This document shows positions 1-11,500 of a stretch of 64,000 nt of DNA, in pieces. The position numbers were made by a program, and so were the translations under genes. The stretch spans positions 15,602,802-15,666,801 of the forward strand of contig NC_045148.1 of the NCBI RefSeq assembly GCF_008831285.2, in the 5' to 3' direction. The notes under the pieces are model-generated. The model searched no databases and was not told the origin of the DNA. It saw only the letters and a list, made by a program, of their open reading frames with translations. Within the stretch, counting starts at the first letter, position 1; every line of letters starts with the position of its first letter. Origin of the DNA: Nymphaea colorata. Lineage: Eukaryota > Streptophyta > Magnoliopsida > Nymphaeales > Nymphaeaceae.

Positions 1-525
1 AGTTCTTATATTTCTGCAATTGACTCCTACTTCCGGTATCATATCAGCACACAACAAAACGATTTGTTACATGAATGTAACTTTTTTTGGGTGGCGTTGA
101 AATGGGAAGTCACCTTGTAATTGAGACTGAGGTTTCAACTTAGTGGTAAAAATTTGCCTCGTTCATTTGTTAAACTGAGGGAAGGAAAATTAGAATTTTC
201 ATTACTGTTGCTATTCTTATCACTTTTAATTGAGCTAAAACCAAAATTTTTCTTCCAATAATAGCGGGACAAGGGACCTTGCCACATACTTGATATATTT
301 GACCAACTTCTTATCCCCTCGCCAACAATATATAATATAACAACCCGACCCATTTCTGGGCTTGGGCCCCTGGTTCGACGGATCCCAACCCGCCTCCTAG
401 CAGTTTCGGTTTCAATCCTAAAAAGAATAGGAACCAGGACAATCATCTCATTAATAGTCTTCCTTTATAAGCCCTTGAAGATCCCTCACAATCTTCGACA
501 TAAACTAAACTTCTGGGGTGTTACA
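1..525 (-). mobile_element. Terminal fragment of an LTR retrotransposon
   Basis: Read on the minus strand, the sequence begins at 525 with TGTAACACCCC, a typical start of plant Ty3/gypsy-type LTRs, and runs down to the window edge. A diverged relative of its first ~75 bases lies at 7540-7613 in the same orientation. No coding sequence of an element is present next to it. The other end is outside the window, so solo LTR and 3' LTR cannot be told apart. Assignment rests on the terminus and the second copy only. Confidence 0.4.
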
Positions 526-566
526 TATAATGGACACAAATTCACTATGCATTAGGCAACGATGCA

Positions 567-646
567 TGCAAAAAATTATCGATTACAATGTGATCTATGA
601 GCAATATCAAAAAAATTATCGATTACAATGTGATCTATGAGCAATG
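567..646. repeat. Two-copy 40-bp tandem duplication
   Basis: The block containing AAAATTATCGATTACAATG and TGATCTATGAGCAAT occurs at about 571 and again at 611, an offset of 40 bases, with almost no change. It is an intergenic tandem duplication with no visible function. Confidence 0.85.
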
Positions 647-2910
647 TGATAAGAAGAAAGTGTGGCAACTAGGCGAAAAAAGTTGAGGACCTTCCTTTAC
701 TGATTTAGGCAGCTAGCATATAGTACTCGAAAAGGCTAAACCACATACAGTTGTCCCCAACAGAGTGCGCAGCCAAAAAAGAAGGTGTGCCATGACAATA
801 AATAAAGGCTTTCGAAGCTGGTGGGCTACAACGTTGCAACCAATTGGCTCGCTCATGGCAAAGCACTAGCTTCAGATGTGACATAATCGAATTGTATTCG
901 GGTGCAATGTTAGATGCGATTATCTGAATCTTGTTTCAGTGTTCTACCATCGTTTCACAGATGAAGAGACAGTGAAGGTTCAGTTTCTTTAATTTGGTGT
1001 TGCATGTATGCTCTGAGGAAAAAATTGATCCCTTGGGACATTGTTTGAGCAGGCTTTCGTGTTTGCTTCGGCAGAATCTGATCAACGGAGCACTGGTACA
1101 GAAGAGACAGAAAAGAAACAGTTTAAGTTCTCAACCAAACACCTCAACGAAAGAAAGAAGAGCTAATTTGTTCATGTCCTGTTCTTCAAAAAGGAAAGGC
1201 ACGAGACCAGATCAGTATTTTATTTGGGGAGCGGCTGTGACTAGTTCTTGACTGGAGGAGACACCAAGGAGAAACGCTCTGCCTCTTCATGACTTGAATA
1301 GCAAGAGACAGAGGGGAGCCCTTTGGTGTTTACCAGTGGCCGAGCCAAGAATTTGGGCTGAGCGGCACCAATTAGAAAACCTTGTGGCAGCACAATGAGC
1401 AACTTTTAAAATTATCATTACAGGAATAAAGAGTTTTTGTAAAGAATAGTGTGGGCAACTGCCCACAGCCGCCTATATACATGTCGTATGGTATTGGGCA
1501 ATAAAGAATGTACTTGTGGCTGGCCTTTTACATCTTTGTGGCGGCTAGTGTGGTTAAGATTGGAAGGAATCAGCTTTACTCAAATCTGATGTTTGAATCA
1601 CTGGCTGACTTAAAGGTGTTATGTGCTATGCAGTATTTATTCTTATTATTAATTTTTATATTTTTGAAATTTTTATTTTTTATCATAACACTGTTCACAA
1701 TCCAAGACTGCGCAAAACTTTGCCATGGAGAAAGAAATTATTATTTTTATTCTTCTTTTGCTGGTAGACTTATTCCGCATGGTTGTCCTAGTTGGACTTA
1801 ATTTTGAAGGATGTCAATACCTAAACCCAGAAAAGAGGAAAAAAAAACCCATTTGTGTAGATATTCTTCATACAAAAGAGAGAGAGAAATAGAGATGGGA
1901 ATGTATATCAAAATTTAGGAACAAAAAGTTTCCTAGATACAAAAATTAGAGACAAGAAGTCCCTTAGTTATAGTAACAAATCGTAAAATAGAACCAAAAG
2001 AGAAAATATACAATACAACTCACAAAAAATGAAATAAGAATGGCAAAATGAACAAAAGATGAGCGACAGACTCCGGCGAAAAGAAGGTATCCCTGAAGAC
2101 TCTGTTGTTACGCTCTTCCCAAATGCGCCATCAAGTTAAAATGAGTCACAACCTCCAAATACGACCTCAGAAAACAGCCAAATTGAGAGAGATGTTTTCA
2201 AATTTATTAGTTGTAGTCTAAAACCAATGAAATTTTGAAATTCTATGGGCATGATTGGATGACATTCATAAACAGTATTCTAGAGTTACCTATACATTGA
2301 TATAGATAGGGGAGTCGGTCCCCCGCCGGACCCCGTAGTGATAGAAAGGGCCAAATTATTGCTCCAAATGTTGGCTCCCAGCACACAGTTCTCAAACAGA
2401 ACAGCCATAAGCAAGAATCATAAGAATCGAAATAGCATCGCGGAAAGGGAAAGGTAGCCAAGAGGAAACGACTTGGGTTCTCGACCGCAGTCCCATCGCA
2501 TGGCACCTGCTTATCCAATTAAGCAGAGAAACGACGTGTTGGAGTTTCTTCTACCACATTTTTTTTCCCAAGAGATAACGCCGGTTAAACGGAAAAAGTA
2601 AACCGGCAGAGGTTTGCTGGTTTTGCGCCATGAATCCAGGATCAGCGGATATGTATTATTTGTCCCCAAAATTTTTACCATAAGCATAATAAAGAAATAC
2701 TCATAGTCCTCTCAACATGTTAAGTTAATATGTTAACCTTAATAAAGAAATACTCATAGTTCTCTGAACATGTTAATATGTTGGTAACTTAGTTGGGTTA
2801 AAAAAGGGATCTTAAATAGTTGGTAAGTTGTCCAGAGTTTTAATCTCAGTCCTTGCTTGCATAAAAAGTTTTTGAGTTTAAGCCACTTTACATTGGAGCT
2901 TTATACTATT
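647..2910. other. Intergenic, no gene seen
   Basis: Short open frames here (for example 994-1251 and 1508-1801) have no family signature and no supporting splice structure, so I do not call them. Around 1320-1467 the text resembles degraded transposon sequence and includes the self-complementary 18-mer TGTGGGCAACTGCCCACA at 1450-1467. A short direct repeat (AATAAAGAAATACTCATAGT) occurs at about 2687 and 2740. Confidence 0.6.
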
Positions 2911-2919
2911 TTCAAATGT

Positions 2920-3310
2920 AACCAGCACCAACCTTGCGCTTTGTTTCGTTGGAAGGAAAGGGAGTGAAAGGAAGGGATGGAAAGGGAGGGAAAGAAAAGG
3001 GAAGGGAAAGGAATGGAATGGAAATGAAAGGAAAAAGTTGATTAAAAAGCTTGTTTGGATAAAAAGAAAAGAAAAAGAAATGAAAGACTAAATAGCACAT
3101 GGATTTAAAAAGGAGGAAAAGGAAAGGAGGGGTAGTGTGGGAATAAAAAACTCTTTCACTTACCTTTCTTTCCAATCGGTCCAATTTGGGTGAAAAAAGA
3201 TTTACACTATACAATCCCTTCATTTCCTTTTCTTTTTTTTCCCTCCTCTTGCAACCAAACACGTTTTGCCTCTTTCTCTCTTTTCTAATTAGCCAACCAA
3301 ACAAAAGAGG
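2920..3310. repeat. MITE-like dispersed repeat, copy 1
   Basis: A purine-rich then pyrimidine-rich block. Its part from about 3090 to 3300 closely matches 34790-35100 in the same orientation, sharing for example GGATTTAAAAAGGA, TAGTGTGGGAATAAAAAAC and CTCTTTCACTTACC. The outer parts are complementary in character (GGAAGGAAAGGGA against TTTCCTTTTC stretches), which is typical of short non-autonomous DNA elements. No transposase is encoded, and exact ends and target duplications are not resolved. Confidence 0.55.
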
Positions 3311-4250
3311 TATTGCTATAATAAAAAAAAAAATGTATGTTTATATCTAGCATTTTATTGTTAGACAAGACCATCTCTATGTGGCTTGCCCAGTGCTGGG
3401 TTCTAGATTAACATGGACAAGGTTGTCATTCCCACTAAATTGTGAGCCTTATAGAAGTGGACCCGCGTAAGTTTTGGTTTGACCTAATTATCAAAATGAT
3501 CTCTGATGATGACCAATATCACTATACAAATTACAAACCATTATTCAAAGAACGGTAGGTTCAACTTTCAATTATGCGGATAACGACGACCAGTCCTTGG
3601 TTTCAAAGGTTCAACTCTTTCCATGGTGCCCGAAGAATTTTTACGATTTTCAATACGTTCTACATATTAATTTCAAGGGGGTTGCTACATGTTAATTTCA
3701 AAATATTTTAAGAAAATTGTTGTTTTCAATTAACTCCCCTGTTTAATTTGATTTGATTTATTACTTTATGGAGAATTGTTCTAGTATCAGCGAGTTGATT
3801 ATTAAACGGGCTCAACAAAAAAATTATGATCAAGCTGAGAAGTCCGATATCGTAGACGCGTTATTTCACCTCAAATTTGTGATATGAGCAATCAAATGCT
3901 CTCTAAAATCATGTTTGATTACCTGAATATATCGTCTAAGAATCCAAGATACGTGGTCCTTATAACACCCACTTAAACACCAGAAGAAAAAACAAAAACA
4001 AAAAAAAGTAAAAGAAATGGATATGTTCTCCCGGGTAACACGTTTTCTTGCGACTGAAAATCTTGCACTTTTTCCTTAAATGTATGCACCTAACAAGATT
4101 GACACAAGCTAAATAAAGTTCCCCGCTCCTGCATTTAATGAATTGACGAATGATGCCACCACCAGTGGCTTTCCAGTATGTAAATGCTTCTCCAGAGTGC
4201 GTGTTTCGTGTTAAAGGCTTGACGTGTGACAGGGAGAAACACTCTCGTAC
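3311..4250. other. Intergenic, nothing recognised
   Basis: AT-rich sequence with no coding frame of note, no RNA gene signature and no clear repeat structure visible on reading both strands. Confidence 0.6.
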
Positions 4251-4254
4251 TTCC

Positions 4255-4955
4255 CGTGTAGGATCAAGGGTGAATAATTTAAAACTTTTCCGGTAAACCT
4301 GCCGGCCTCAAAATTTTGAAAAATTTTGGCTCCGTCCTTGATTTAAGACACGTTGAGAAACATCGCCCCTAATATTTGTCTCTCGACTTGAGATGTGTAA
4401 GATCAAGGGTGAATAATTTAAAATTTTTCCTATAGACCTGTCAGCTTGAAAATTTTGAAAAATCCTGGCCCCACCCCTGGTTTAAGACACGTTGACAAAC
4501 ATCACCCCTAATATTTGTCTCTCGACTTGAGATGTGTAGGATCAAGGGTGAATAATTTAAAACTTTTTCGATAGACCTGCTGGCCTGAAAATTTTGAAAA
4601 ATTCTGGCTCCACCCCTGATTTAGGACACGTTGAGAAACATCACCCCTAATATTTGTCTCTTTACTTGAGATGTGTAGGATCAAGGGTGAATAATTTAAA
4701 ACTTTTCCGGTAGACCTGCCGGCCTGAAAATTTTGAAAAATCCTGGCTTCGTTTCTGATTTAGGACACATTGAGAAACATCGCCCCTAATATTTGTCTCT
4801 CGACTTGAGATGTATAGGATCAAGGGTGAATAATTTAAAACTTTTTCGGTAGACCTGCTGGCCTGAAAATTTTGAAAAATTCTGACTCCGCCCTTGATTT
4901 AGAACACGTTGAGAAACATCGCCCCTAATATTTTTCTCTCGACTTGAGATGTGAA
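4255..4955. repeat. Tandem array, five copies of a 139-bp unit
   Basis: The marker GATCAAGGGTGAATAATTTA occurs at 4262, 4401, 4540, 4679 and 4818, exactly 139 bases apart each time. Each unit continues with a GACCTGC(C/T)GGCCTGAAAATT-like segment, a TGGCTCC-containing segment, ACACGTTGA(G/C)AAACATC, and CTCGACTTGAGATGTG. Units differ by scattered substitutions and none encodes a conserved protein. The identical spacing shows true tandem amplification without indels. The unit text resembles plant transposon tails (TGGCTCC-CCCCTG). Confidence 0.93.
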
Positions 4956-5279
4956 GTTGAAAAGGGCAGTTTGGTTGCGCTTCAAAAGCGAGATATTGGA
5001 TCACAAAAAGCCACGAAAGATTCACACAACGACAACACTAATATAATATCAATGCACTGTTTCGACTCCCACTTGAAAAGGCAGGTGATTCGATTTCTGT
5101 TGCTCGTAGTGGCAACTGGAAAGCCAAAATGAAAGTCATGTTGGTTCCCACCAATTCCAAATATCGGACAGAAAGTTTCAATGAATCATTTGAATCGGAG
5201 TAGAACTGAAATTGGCTTCGAACCAATAAAAGGATTAATGTTACTGAAGAAATTGGCACCTATGAATTCAAGCAGATTT

Positions 5280-5792
5280 GGATAACATTGAACCGTCCAG
5301 TGGCCGGCCGGCGTAGGTGTGGCTTTGTGTGGGCAGTTGCCCACATGAACCCAAAAAAAAAAATTAGTTCGTTGGATCATGGATATGACACGGAACCCCA
5401 TAAAATCCGGATCTTTTTTATCCATTCGAACACCACGAGCGAACGGGCCCGGCCAAGTGGGAACCGGTTTCTTAACGAGGAGCGTATTAGTCGAGGCCAT
5501 GTGGCCGGCCTGAGGTCTCTCGACGATCTTGGGATGGTCCCCGGCGAATCAGACAAAGCAACTCTCTCCTTTCACCGAAGGGAATATCGGGGCCTGTGGC
5601 TCGTAAGCGCTCGGCACGTGCCCGGCCGAGCCCGGCACGCACCCACCAGCGATCGGCGCTTACCGCCTTACGAAATAGTTACGGCCGGCTCCCGACCCAG
5701 ATCGACGGCTCCGGCTTCGAGACGTATCGACCGGCCATCAAAATCAAAATGTTCACGGACAAGCAATTTATGAAAACCAGCTCATTTTTTAT
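5280..5792. other. GC-rich unassigned stretch, probably transposon-derived
   Basis: Base composition is far more GC-rich than its surroundings, with many CCGG, GGCC and CCCGGC strings. An open frame covers 5288-5773 on the plus strand, but its translation is arginine/serine-rich with no domain I recognise, as expected for GC-rich non-coding DNA. The self-complementary 18-mer TGTGGGCAGTTGCCCACA at 5328-5345 is the exact reverse complement of the one at 1450-1467. Confidence 0.4.
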
Positions 5793-6236
5793 CTAGGGGT
5801 GCACAAGAGCTCGACTCGTAAGCAAGTTCGAGCTGCTTCATTAGTTAAACGAGTCGAACTCGAGTTCACGAGCCGACTTGTTTAACTAATCGAGTCGAGT
5901 TCGAGTTCATTCAAGTGGACTCGTTAAAACTCGACTTGGCTCGTCATTAAAATATCGGTTTTAAAAAAACCGGTTCGAGCCTTAATCGAGCTCACGTATT
6001 CGAGTCTTAGTCGAGCTCACGTATTCGAGCCTTAGTCGAGCTCACGTATTCGAGCCTTAGTCGAGCCCAACAAGTATTGATGACTGTAAACAAACTTATC
6101 AAGCTTAATCGAGTCGAGCTCGAGCTTGACAAGTGACTATCGAGTCGAGTTCGAGCCAGGATAGTCGAGTTATATTCGAGCTCGAGCCAAGTTCGAGCTG
6201 ACCGAGCTTAGGCTCGACTCGGCTCGAGTTCAGCCC
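5793..6236. repeat. CTCGAG/CGAGCT-rich palindromic repeat element
   Basis: The segment is built from CGAGTCGAG, CGAGCTCGAG and CGAGTTCGAG motifs in both orientations. Its ends are imperfectly inverted: it starts TAGGGGTGCACAAGAGCTCGA, and the far end read on the other strand is TTAGGGCTGAACTCGAGCC. Inside it a 25-bp unit (CGAGCCTTAGTCGAGCTCACG plus TATT) is repeated at 5976, 6001, 6026 and partly at 6051. No protein is encoded. It looks like a non-autonomous foldback-like element; class is uncertain because no target duplication was found. Confidence 0.6.
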
Positions 6237-8130
6237 TAATTCTGGCTGTTGCGCTGGCGACTTGGAAACCCTAAAATTCGAGTGAAATGAAAAGCTAAAG
6301 CTTCCTTATTCTCCTAACATTCAATGCTGAGCCCCCAAACAAAATTCTTCAAGTTCAATTGTCTAAAAATGTAAATAATAAGAACATTAATTTATTTACA
6401 ATAAATTAACTTTAAAAATATTAAATATAGATGACAGTGTTTTGCGTGTTTGCTAGTGCTATTAAGATCAAAACTTGAATCGGCAGCCCAGCCCGATACG
6501 GCTAGCATGCACAGGACGCATAAAAGGAGTTTAGAAAGGCTTTTGACCCTTCAATAGGTCTGTTCATATTATTTCAAATAATATGAACATAGAGAGGCCG
6601 TTGACACGCTACCATGCGGATTGAATTGACGTTAAGTGAAAGCCTCCGATATTTTTATATTATTTATTTGTGTACGTAATAAGGAATATATGGAGTTTTT
6701 AATACCGGATATTACCTCGAAACCGGCATTTTTTTTTATTCTCACGCTGCCCATAATTTTTAGTAGAAAATCATTTGTTGTACAAGGGTCAAAACTCAAC
6801 AAGGACTGGCCTTCATATAAGAAAACAATTACGGCAAAATAAAAATGCGAAAATCATAAGCTAATATTGGGCAGATGCCTTGCCAGATTCTGCAGTGGAC
6901 ACAATTAATTGTTGAACTCATCATATTGACAAAGGAAACCGTAGAAAACAATTATTTGCTTGAGTTCATCACTAATTGATACACAATTAACAGAGTGTGA
7001 GGTAGTAAGATTACGGCTGTGAACAGCACCGACCGACGTGGTGAAGTGGTAAAGTGAGATGGGTTTGATGAGCACTGCCTTTTTCAAAGCCTAAGTAGGC
7101 GTGGGTCCGGGCTAAGATTTTCACCCAACCAAGAGAGCGACTAAGTGTCATGTCAAGAAAAGAAGTTGAAATGGATGATCTATGAATTTCAAATACCAAT
7201 TCTATCATGTTATATTCATGTTGAATATTTCAAATATGAAACAACCAAACACATCAAATGCATCGTAAGGATCTTGTATGAAGTGAGACTTCTAATAAAA
7301 ATCCAAAGTTCATCATAGAAGATCGACCGTTGAAGCACGTGACGCCTCAAATGAAAGAGACATGGGAGGTAAAGAAAGGAAAAGAGAGAATGGTCTTCAA
7401 CTACAAGCGTCTCAAATCTGGATGGATGCATCATTAATCTGGTAAGTATTGCACGCGAAATTATATAGATACAAGATTTATCAAACTACAATTAATGGCG
7501 AAGGCACATGGGGGCTTGTGATTGTGTTTGTTTGTTATGAGTGACTCTTTTTATAAACTCTTTAAGATCTTTCACAATCTTTAATACGGAACTAAACTTT
7601 TTGAGGTGTTATATTTATTTACTTATTGGTGAAGGTACATTTTAAAGAATTTTCACTATTTACTCACAATTCTAGCAAAACTAAATTTGTAGTCCTTATA
7701 TTGCTACGAAAAATAGTCTGTTAATTTGTCGATTTAGCAATTCTTAAGAGTTAGGTTTTGAGATTAGCCTGAAATATTTATTGTTTTTCAAATCCGACTC
7801 CAATTGGATGTACAACAAATTTAGGTAACTAGCTCTGATCCATTTGCAGAAATTTATGGCCGTATAAATAGTTTGGATTCGGGCCGAATCCAGACTATAG
7901 AAAATTCAACTTCAATTCAAACTCTATCTCTCAAAACAAAACTCCAGTCCAGACACGGCCGCCATAAGATCTCGAATTTAAGTTGAATTGCAAAATTGCA
8001 AATGGGATCCGAATCTAATTAGTAATTGAATTTGAAACTTCTTCTCTCAAATCACCGATCCAAAATCATTGATATGGAACACAAATCTGACGATCCTCTC
8101 TTTCTCTCGAATCAGACGATTCCCTGACCC
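6237..8130. other. Intergenic upstream of the BRUTUS-like gene, with an LTR-end fragment
   Basis: No gene is visible. At 7540-7613 the minus-strand text begins with a variant of TGTAACACC and shares GTTTAGTT, GATTGTGA and GATCTT blocks with the LTR terminus ending at 525, so it is a diverged LTR-end remnant. The rest is AT-rich single-copy-looking sequence leading into the promoter of the downstream gene. Confidence 0.5.
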
Positions 8131-8137
8131 GCCCGAG

Positions 8138-8211
8138 GACGTGGCAGCTTCTTTCTGACGTGGCAAATATAGGCCACGTCAGCAGATGGATCCTCCGCAC
8201 CGCATATAAAT
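8138..8211 (+). promoter_or_regulatory. Core promoter of BRUTUS-like gene: three ACGT boxes and TATA
   Basis: GACGTGGC occurs at 8138-8145 and 8157-8164, and its reverse complement GCCACGTC at 8173-8180. The second and third are flanked to give TGACGTGGC, the G/C-hybrid box bound by plant bZIP factors. A TATA box, TATAAAT, sits at 8205-8211, about 25 bp after the third box. Transcription should start near 8235-8245, leaving a pyrimidine- and GA-rich leader of about 350 bases. That these sites control the gene is inferred from spacing and is untested. Confidence 0.6.
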
Positions 8212-8249
8212 TTCCAGTCACATCGACTCGCAGTGAAAGAAACGCGGCA

Positions 8250-8530
8250 CACACATACACGCGCGCACGCACGCACGCACGCACTCTCTCTCTCTCTCTC
8301 TCTCTCCCCTTCCCTCTCTAATTTTTTCGCGTCTCTAGTTCCACACCCATTTTGACAACAAAGACGAAATATATAAAAAGAAAATCACAAGGGAAGGGAA
8401 CCGAGAGAGAGAGAGGGAGTCTTCTCCCTTCCGTGGAACAAGAGAGGGAGGAAGAATGAGAGAGGGAGGGAGGAGAGCGAGAGTTAGCTCTCTTATGTGA
8501 AACAGGAAGAGAGAGAGAGAGAGAGATCTG
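8250..8530 (+). repeat. Leader-region microsatellites (ACGC, CT, GA)
   Basis: The expected 5' untranslated leader carries an imperfect (CGCA) run at about 8258-8283, a (CT) run to about 8308, and several GAGAGA tracts up to 8525. CT/GA tracts in leaders are common in plant genes and can influence expression; here only their presence is observed. Confidence 0.8.
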
Positions 8531-8598
8531 CAGAATTTTTTTGCGTAATTCTGGGGGAGCTTATCGCGTTTGCATTCAGCTGCTGATTCCTGTGGGTG

Positions 8599-11500
8599 AT
8601 GGCGACGCCGTTGGCGGGGCTACAACACAGCGAAAGAGTGCTCTCCGCTCAGATGGTCTGCCCCGTGAACAACCCGGGGAGCATCGATCCTTCTTCATCA
8701 CCGTCCTCGTCTTCGCCCGCCTCGTCTCAGGGGACTGCGGCTGCGAAGGAGAACCTGCTTAAGTCGTCGCACCGATCGCCGATCCTCATGTTCCTTTTTT
8801 TCCACAAGGCCATAAAGACGGAGCTCGATCGACTCCACCGGGCCGCGCTCGACTTCGCCACCGGCGGCGACATCGACGCCTTGCTCGGCCGTTACCATTT
8901 CCTCCGAATGATCTACAAGAACCACGTCATTGCCGAGGACGAGGTGCGCTCATTTCATCCCCCCGTCGTACTCTTTGTTTTGATTGCCGCAGGCTGAGCC
9001 TGCATGCAGATCGCGAAGATACGTATCTAATTCGCAAGAATTTTGTGGTTTTCAGTCCGTATAATTGTAGAAATTATTCGCATTCGGTCCGGTTTTGCCT
9101 TAAGACGCCTTATTAGCGTTCTTATGGTTTTTAATTTGTTGCGACCGCTTAAGATTGGGGCGTTCATTTTCGACTTGTGAGTTTTCTGTTCATTACTGGT
9201 TCATAACTTTGGGAGTTCGTCTTCAGTGTCTTGTTCGTTGATTTCTTCCTTAACCAGATGTCGACAACCATGTCGGAACTTCATGCCTCTCAATTTTAGT
9301 GTGAATTTCATTGTTTTAGATGACTGGAAGTTGCTACCTGGGAATTTTGACATGAATGGGTCATGTGATATCGTTTTCTAAACGGGAAGTGTAGATAATA
9401 TGTGTGTGTGTGTGTGTGTGTTTTAACTAAGGACACAATAAATTCTTGTTTTCCCGCGTCTCCAACTCTTGTTTATTGCTCTTCTATCTCTCTGCTTGTT
9501 GCAAGTGCCTTTGAATTAGTAGATGCATATATGTTGGAAATTTATATTTGTTGCTTAACAATTTATTGCACGTGAAGTCGTTTGACCTATGTACTTTGTG
9601 TGATTGTCGTTTTGGATTTTTTTTCTTCAATTTATGAGTTGGGCGTTATCGTCGTTTATATCGGTTTACTATATGTATGTATGCCTATGTGTTTACGAAA
9701 CTAGTAAAACCATGCTCGCATGCATTTGATCGATATATTTCCACCTCAAAATAGGTGTTCCTGGTAGCATTCTTTCATATAATGGTTATCTAACTCTATC
9801 TACGCAGTTGAACCTTTGTACGCTGAATGATGCATGTCATAATGACCAGGAGCTGTTACATGTTCTTCTTCCTTTTTGGTTTGGAATTCCGTCGGTCCAT
9901 CTATTGATAAAAAACATTACAGTCTTTAACGTTATTCACCTGCTTGTGTTGGAAATTTTCTTGGACGCAGGTCATCTTCCCAGCACTGGATATTCGTGTG
10001 AAGAATGTAGCACGAGCATATTCTCTTGAGCATAAAGGGGAGACTGACCTTTTTGATCACTTGTTTGAGGTATTAAACTCCAACTTGCATGATGATGACC
10101 ATTTCCGGAGAGAACTGGCTGGATGCACGAGCGCAATCCAGACATCTCTGACTCAGCACATGTCCAAGGAAGAAGAACAGGTACCATGCAGTAAGACTAG
10201 ATGTCAGGATATTTTGTTAAGCATGTTTGATCTCTCTCAGCTTAGTCTTTTTGGTCACTTGAAAATAATTTATGACCATCTCCCTGTTCTTGCAACAATC
10301 AGGAAAATGCAGTTTAACGAGTGGTTATTAAATGGCCAAAGGATGTATCCGTATTACAGTTTGTTTGTACTGGATATTTGTTAGTTTCATCTATAGCTAC
10401 AATTTTACTCAAGGAAGTGATTGGATTGAGAATGCATATGCATTTGATTTTCAAATGTGTTTCTTTTTAAGGTGTTGAGTGTTGTAAAATGCTGTCCCTG
10501 GAAGTCTATAAAGCTCGTGAAGCATTGTGCTTCAACCATGCATGTATACTTGACGAAGCTTCAGGAGATTAACCAACAGCTGAGGTGTCTTCCGTCCTTG
10601 GGTGAAGGGAACAATTGCAAAATTTGAGCAACTAATTTTTATTTGTTTCCTGGTCCACCACCTATATTTCCTCTACCAACTCATACAACAAGACTGAAAC
10701 AGGAAAAGGTTTTGTTAAGCTCAAACTTCACCTTAATGATTGAGAGAACAATGAAGTTCTGGAGTTTTCTAGCCTGAGGTGTCTTCTATTCTTGGATGAA
10801 GGGAACAAATACAAATTTTCAGCAACATTTTCTTTTTAACTTGCTTCCTGGTCCACCACTTAAATTTCCTCTCCCACACGTAAAACATGACTGAGAAAAG
10901 AAAAGGTGTCTAGACCTCAAACTTCTTTAAAAGCGACTTGAGAAAACAGCATAATTTTGGAGTTGTCTAGTTGCATGATCCAAATGTGTCTTCATGTCCT
11001 TAGTTATTCCTTTTATTTCTGAACAGTTAAAATATTGCAGAAATTTCACCAATTAATACTCAAATATCAAAAGACAAAAATGATCTTATGTTTATTGGTT
11101 AGAAGATTTTGAAATGAAAAAACGTTAAGTTTTATCTGACTTTTTACGTGTGACTCAGGTCTTCCCTTTGCTAATTGAGAAGTTCTCATTCAAAGAACAA
11201 GCTGCACTAGTCTGGCAGTTTCTATGTAGCATTCCAGTTAGCATGATGGCTGAATTCCTGCCATGGATATCGTCTTCTCTTTCAGCAGATGAAAAACATG
11301 ATATGCGCAGGTGCTTGTCCAAGATAGTTCCTGAAGAAAAGCTTCTTCAACAAGTAACACTTCCTCTGGGAGGTCCTCTTCATTTTTTGGTTGTTCTTGT
11401 AGTCAAAGATACTTATTTTTGTAGCGTTTTTACAAACATAGGTTGTATTTGCATGGATGGACGGTACAAATTCAATCAGGTCATGCAAGTCTTGTGAAGA

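Noticed and set aside
571-646. CRISPR-like repeat spacing
   Set aside because: Only two adjacent copies and plant genomic context; a simple tandem duplication.
2912-3304. 130-codon minus-strand frame
   Set aside because: Low-complexity Phe/Pro/Ser and Lys/Glu text arising from purine/pyrimidine tracts of a MITE-like repeat.
5288-5773. 161-codon plus-strand frame in GC-rich sequence
   Set aside because: Arg/Ser/Pro-rich translation with no domain; overlapping frames are open on other phases too, as expected of stop-poor GC-rich DNA, and transposon-like palindromes are present.
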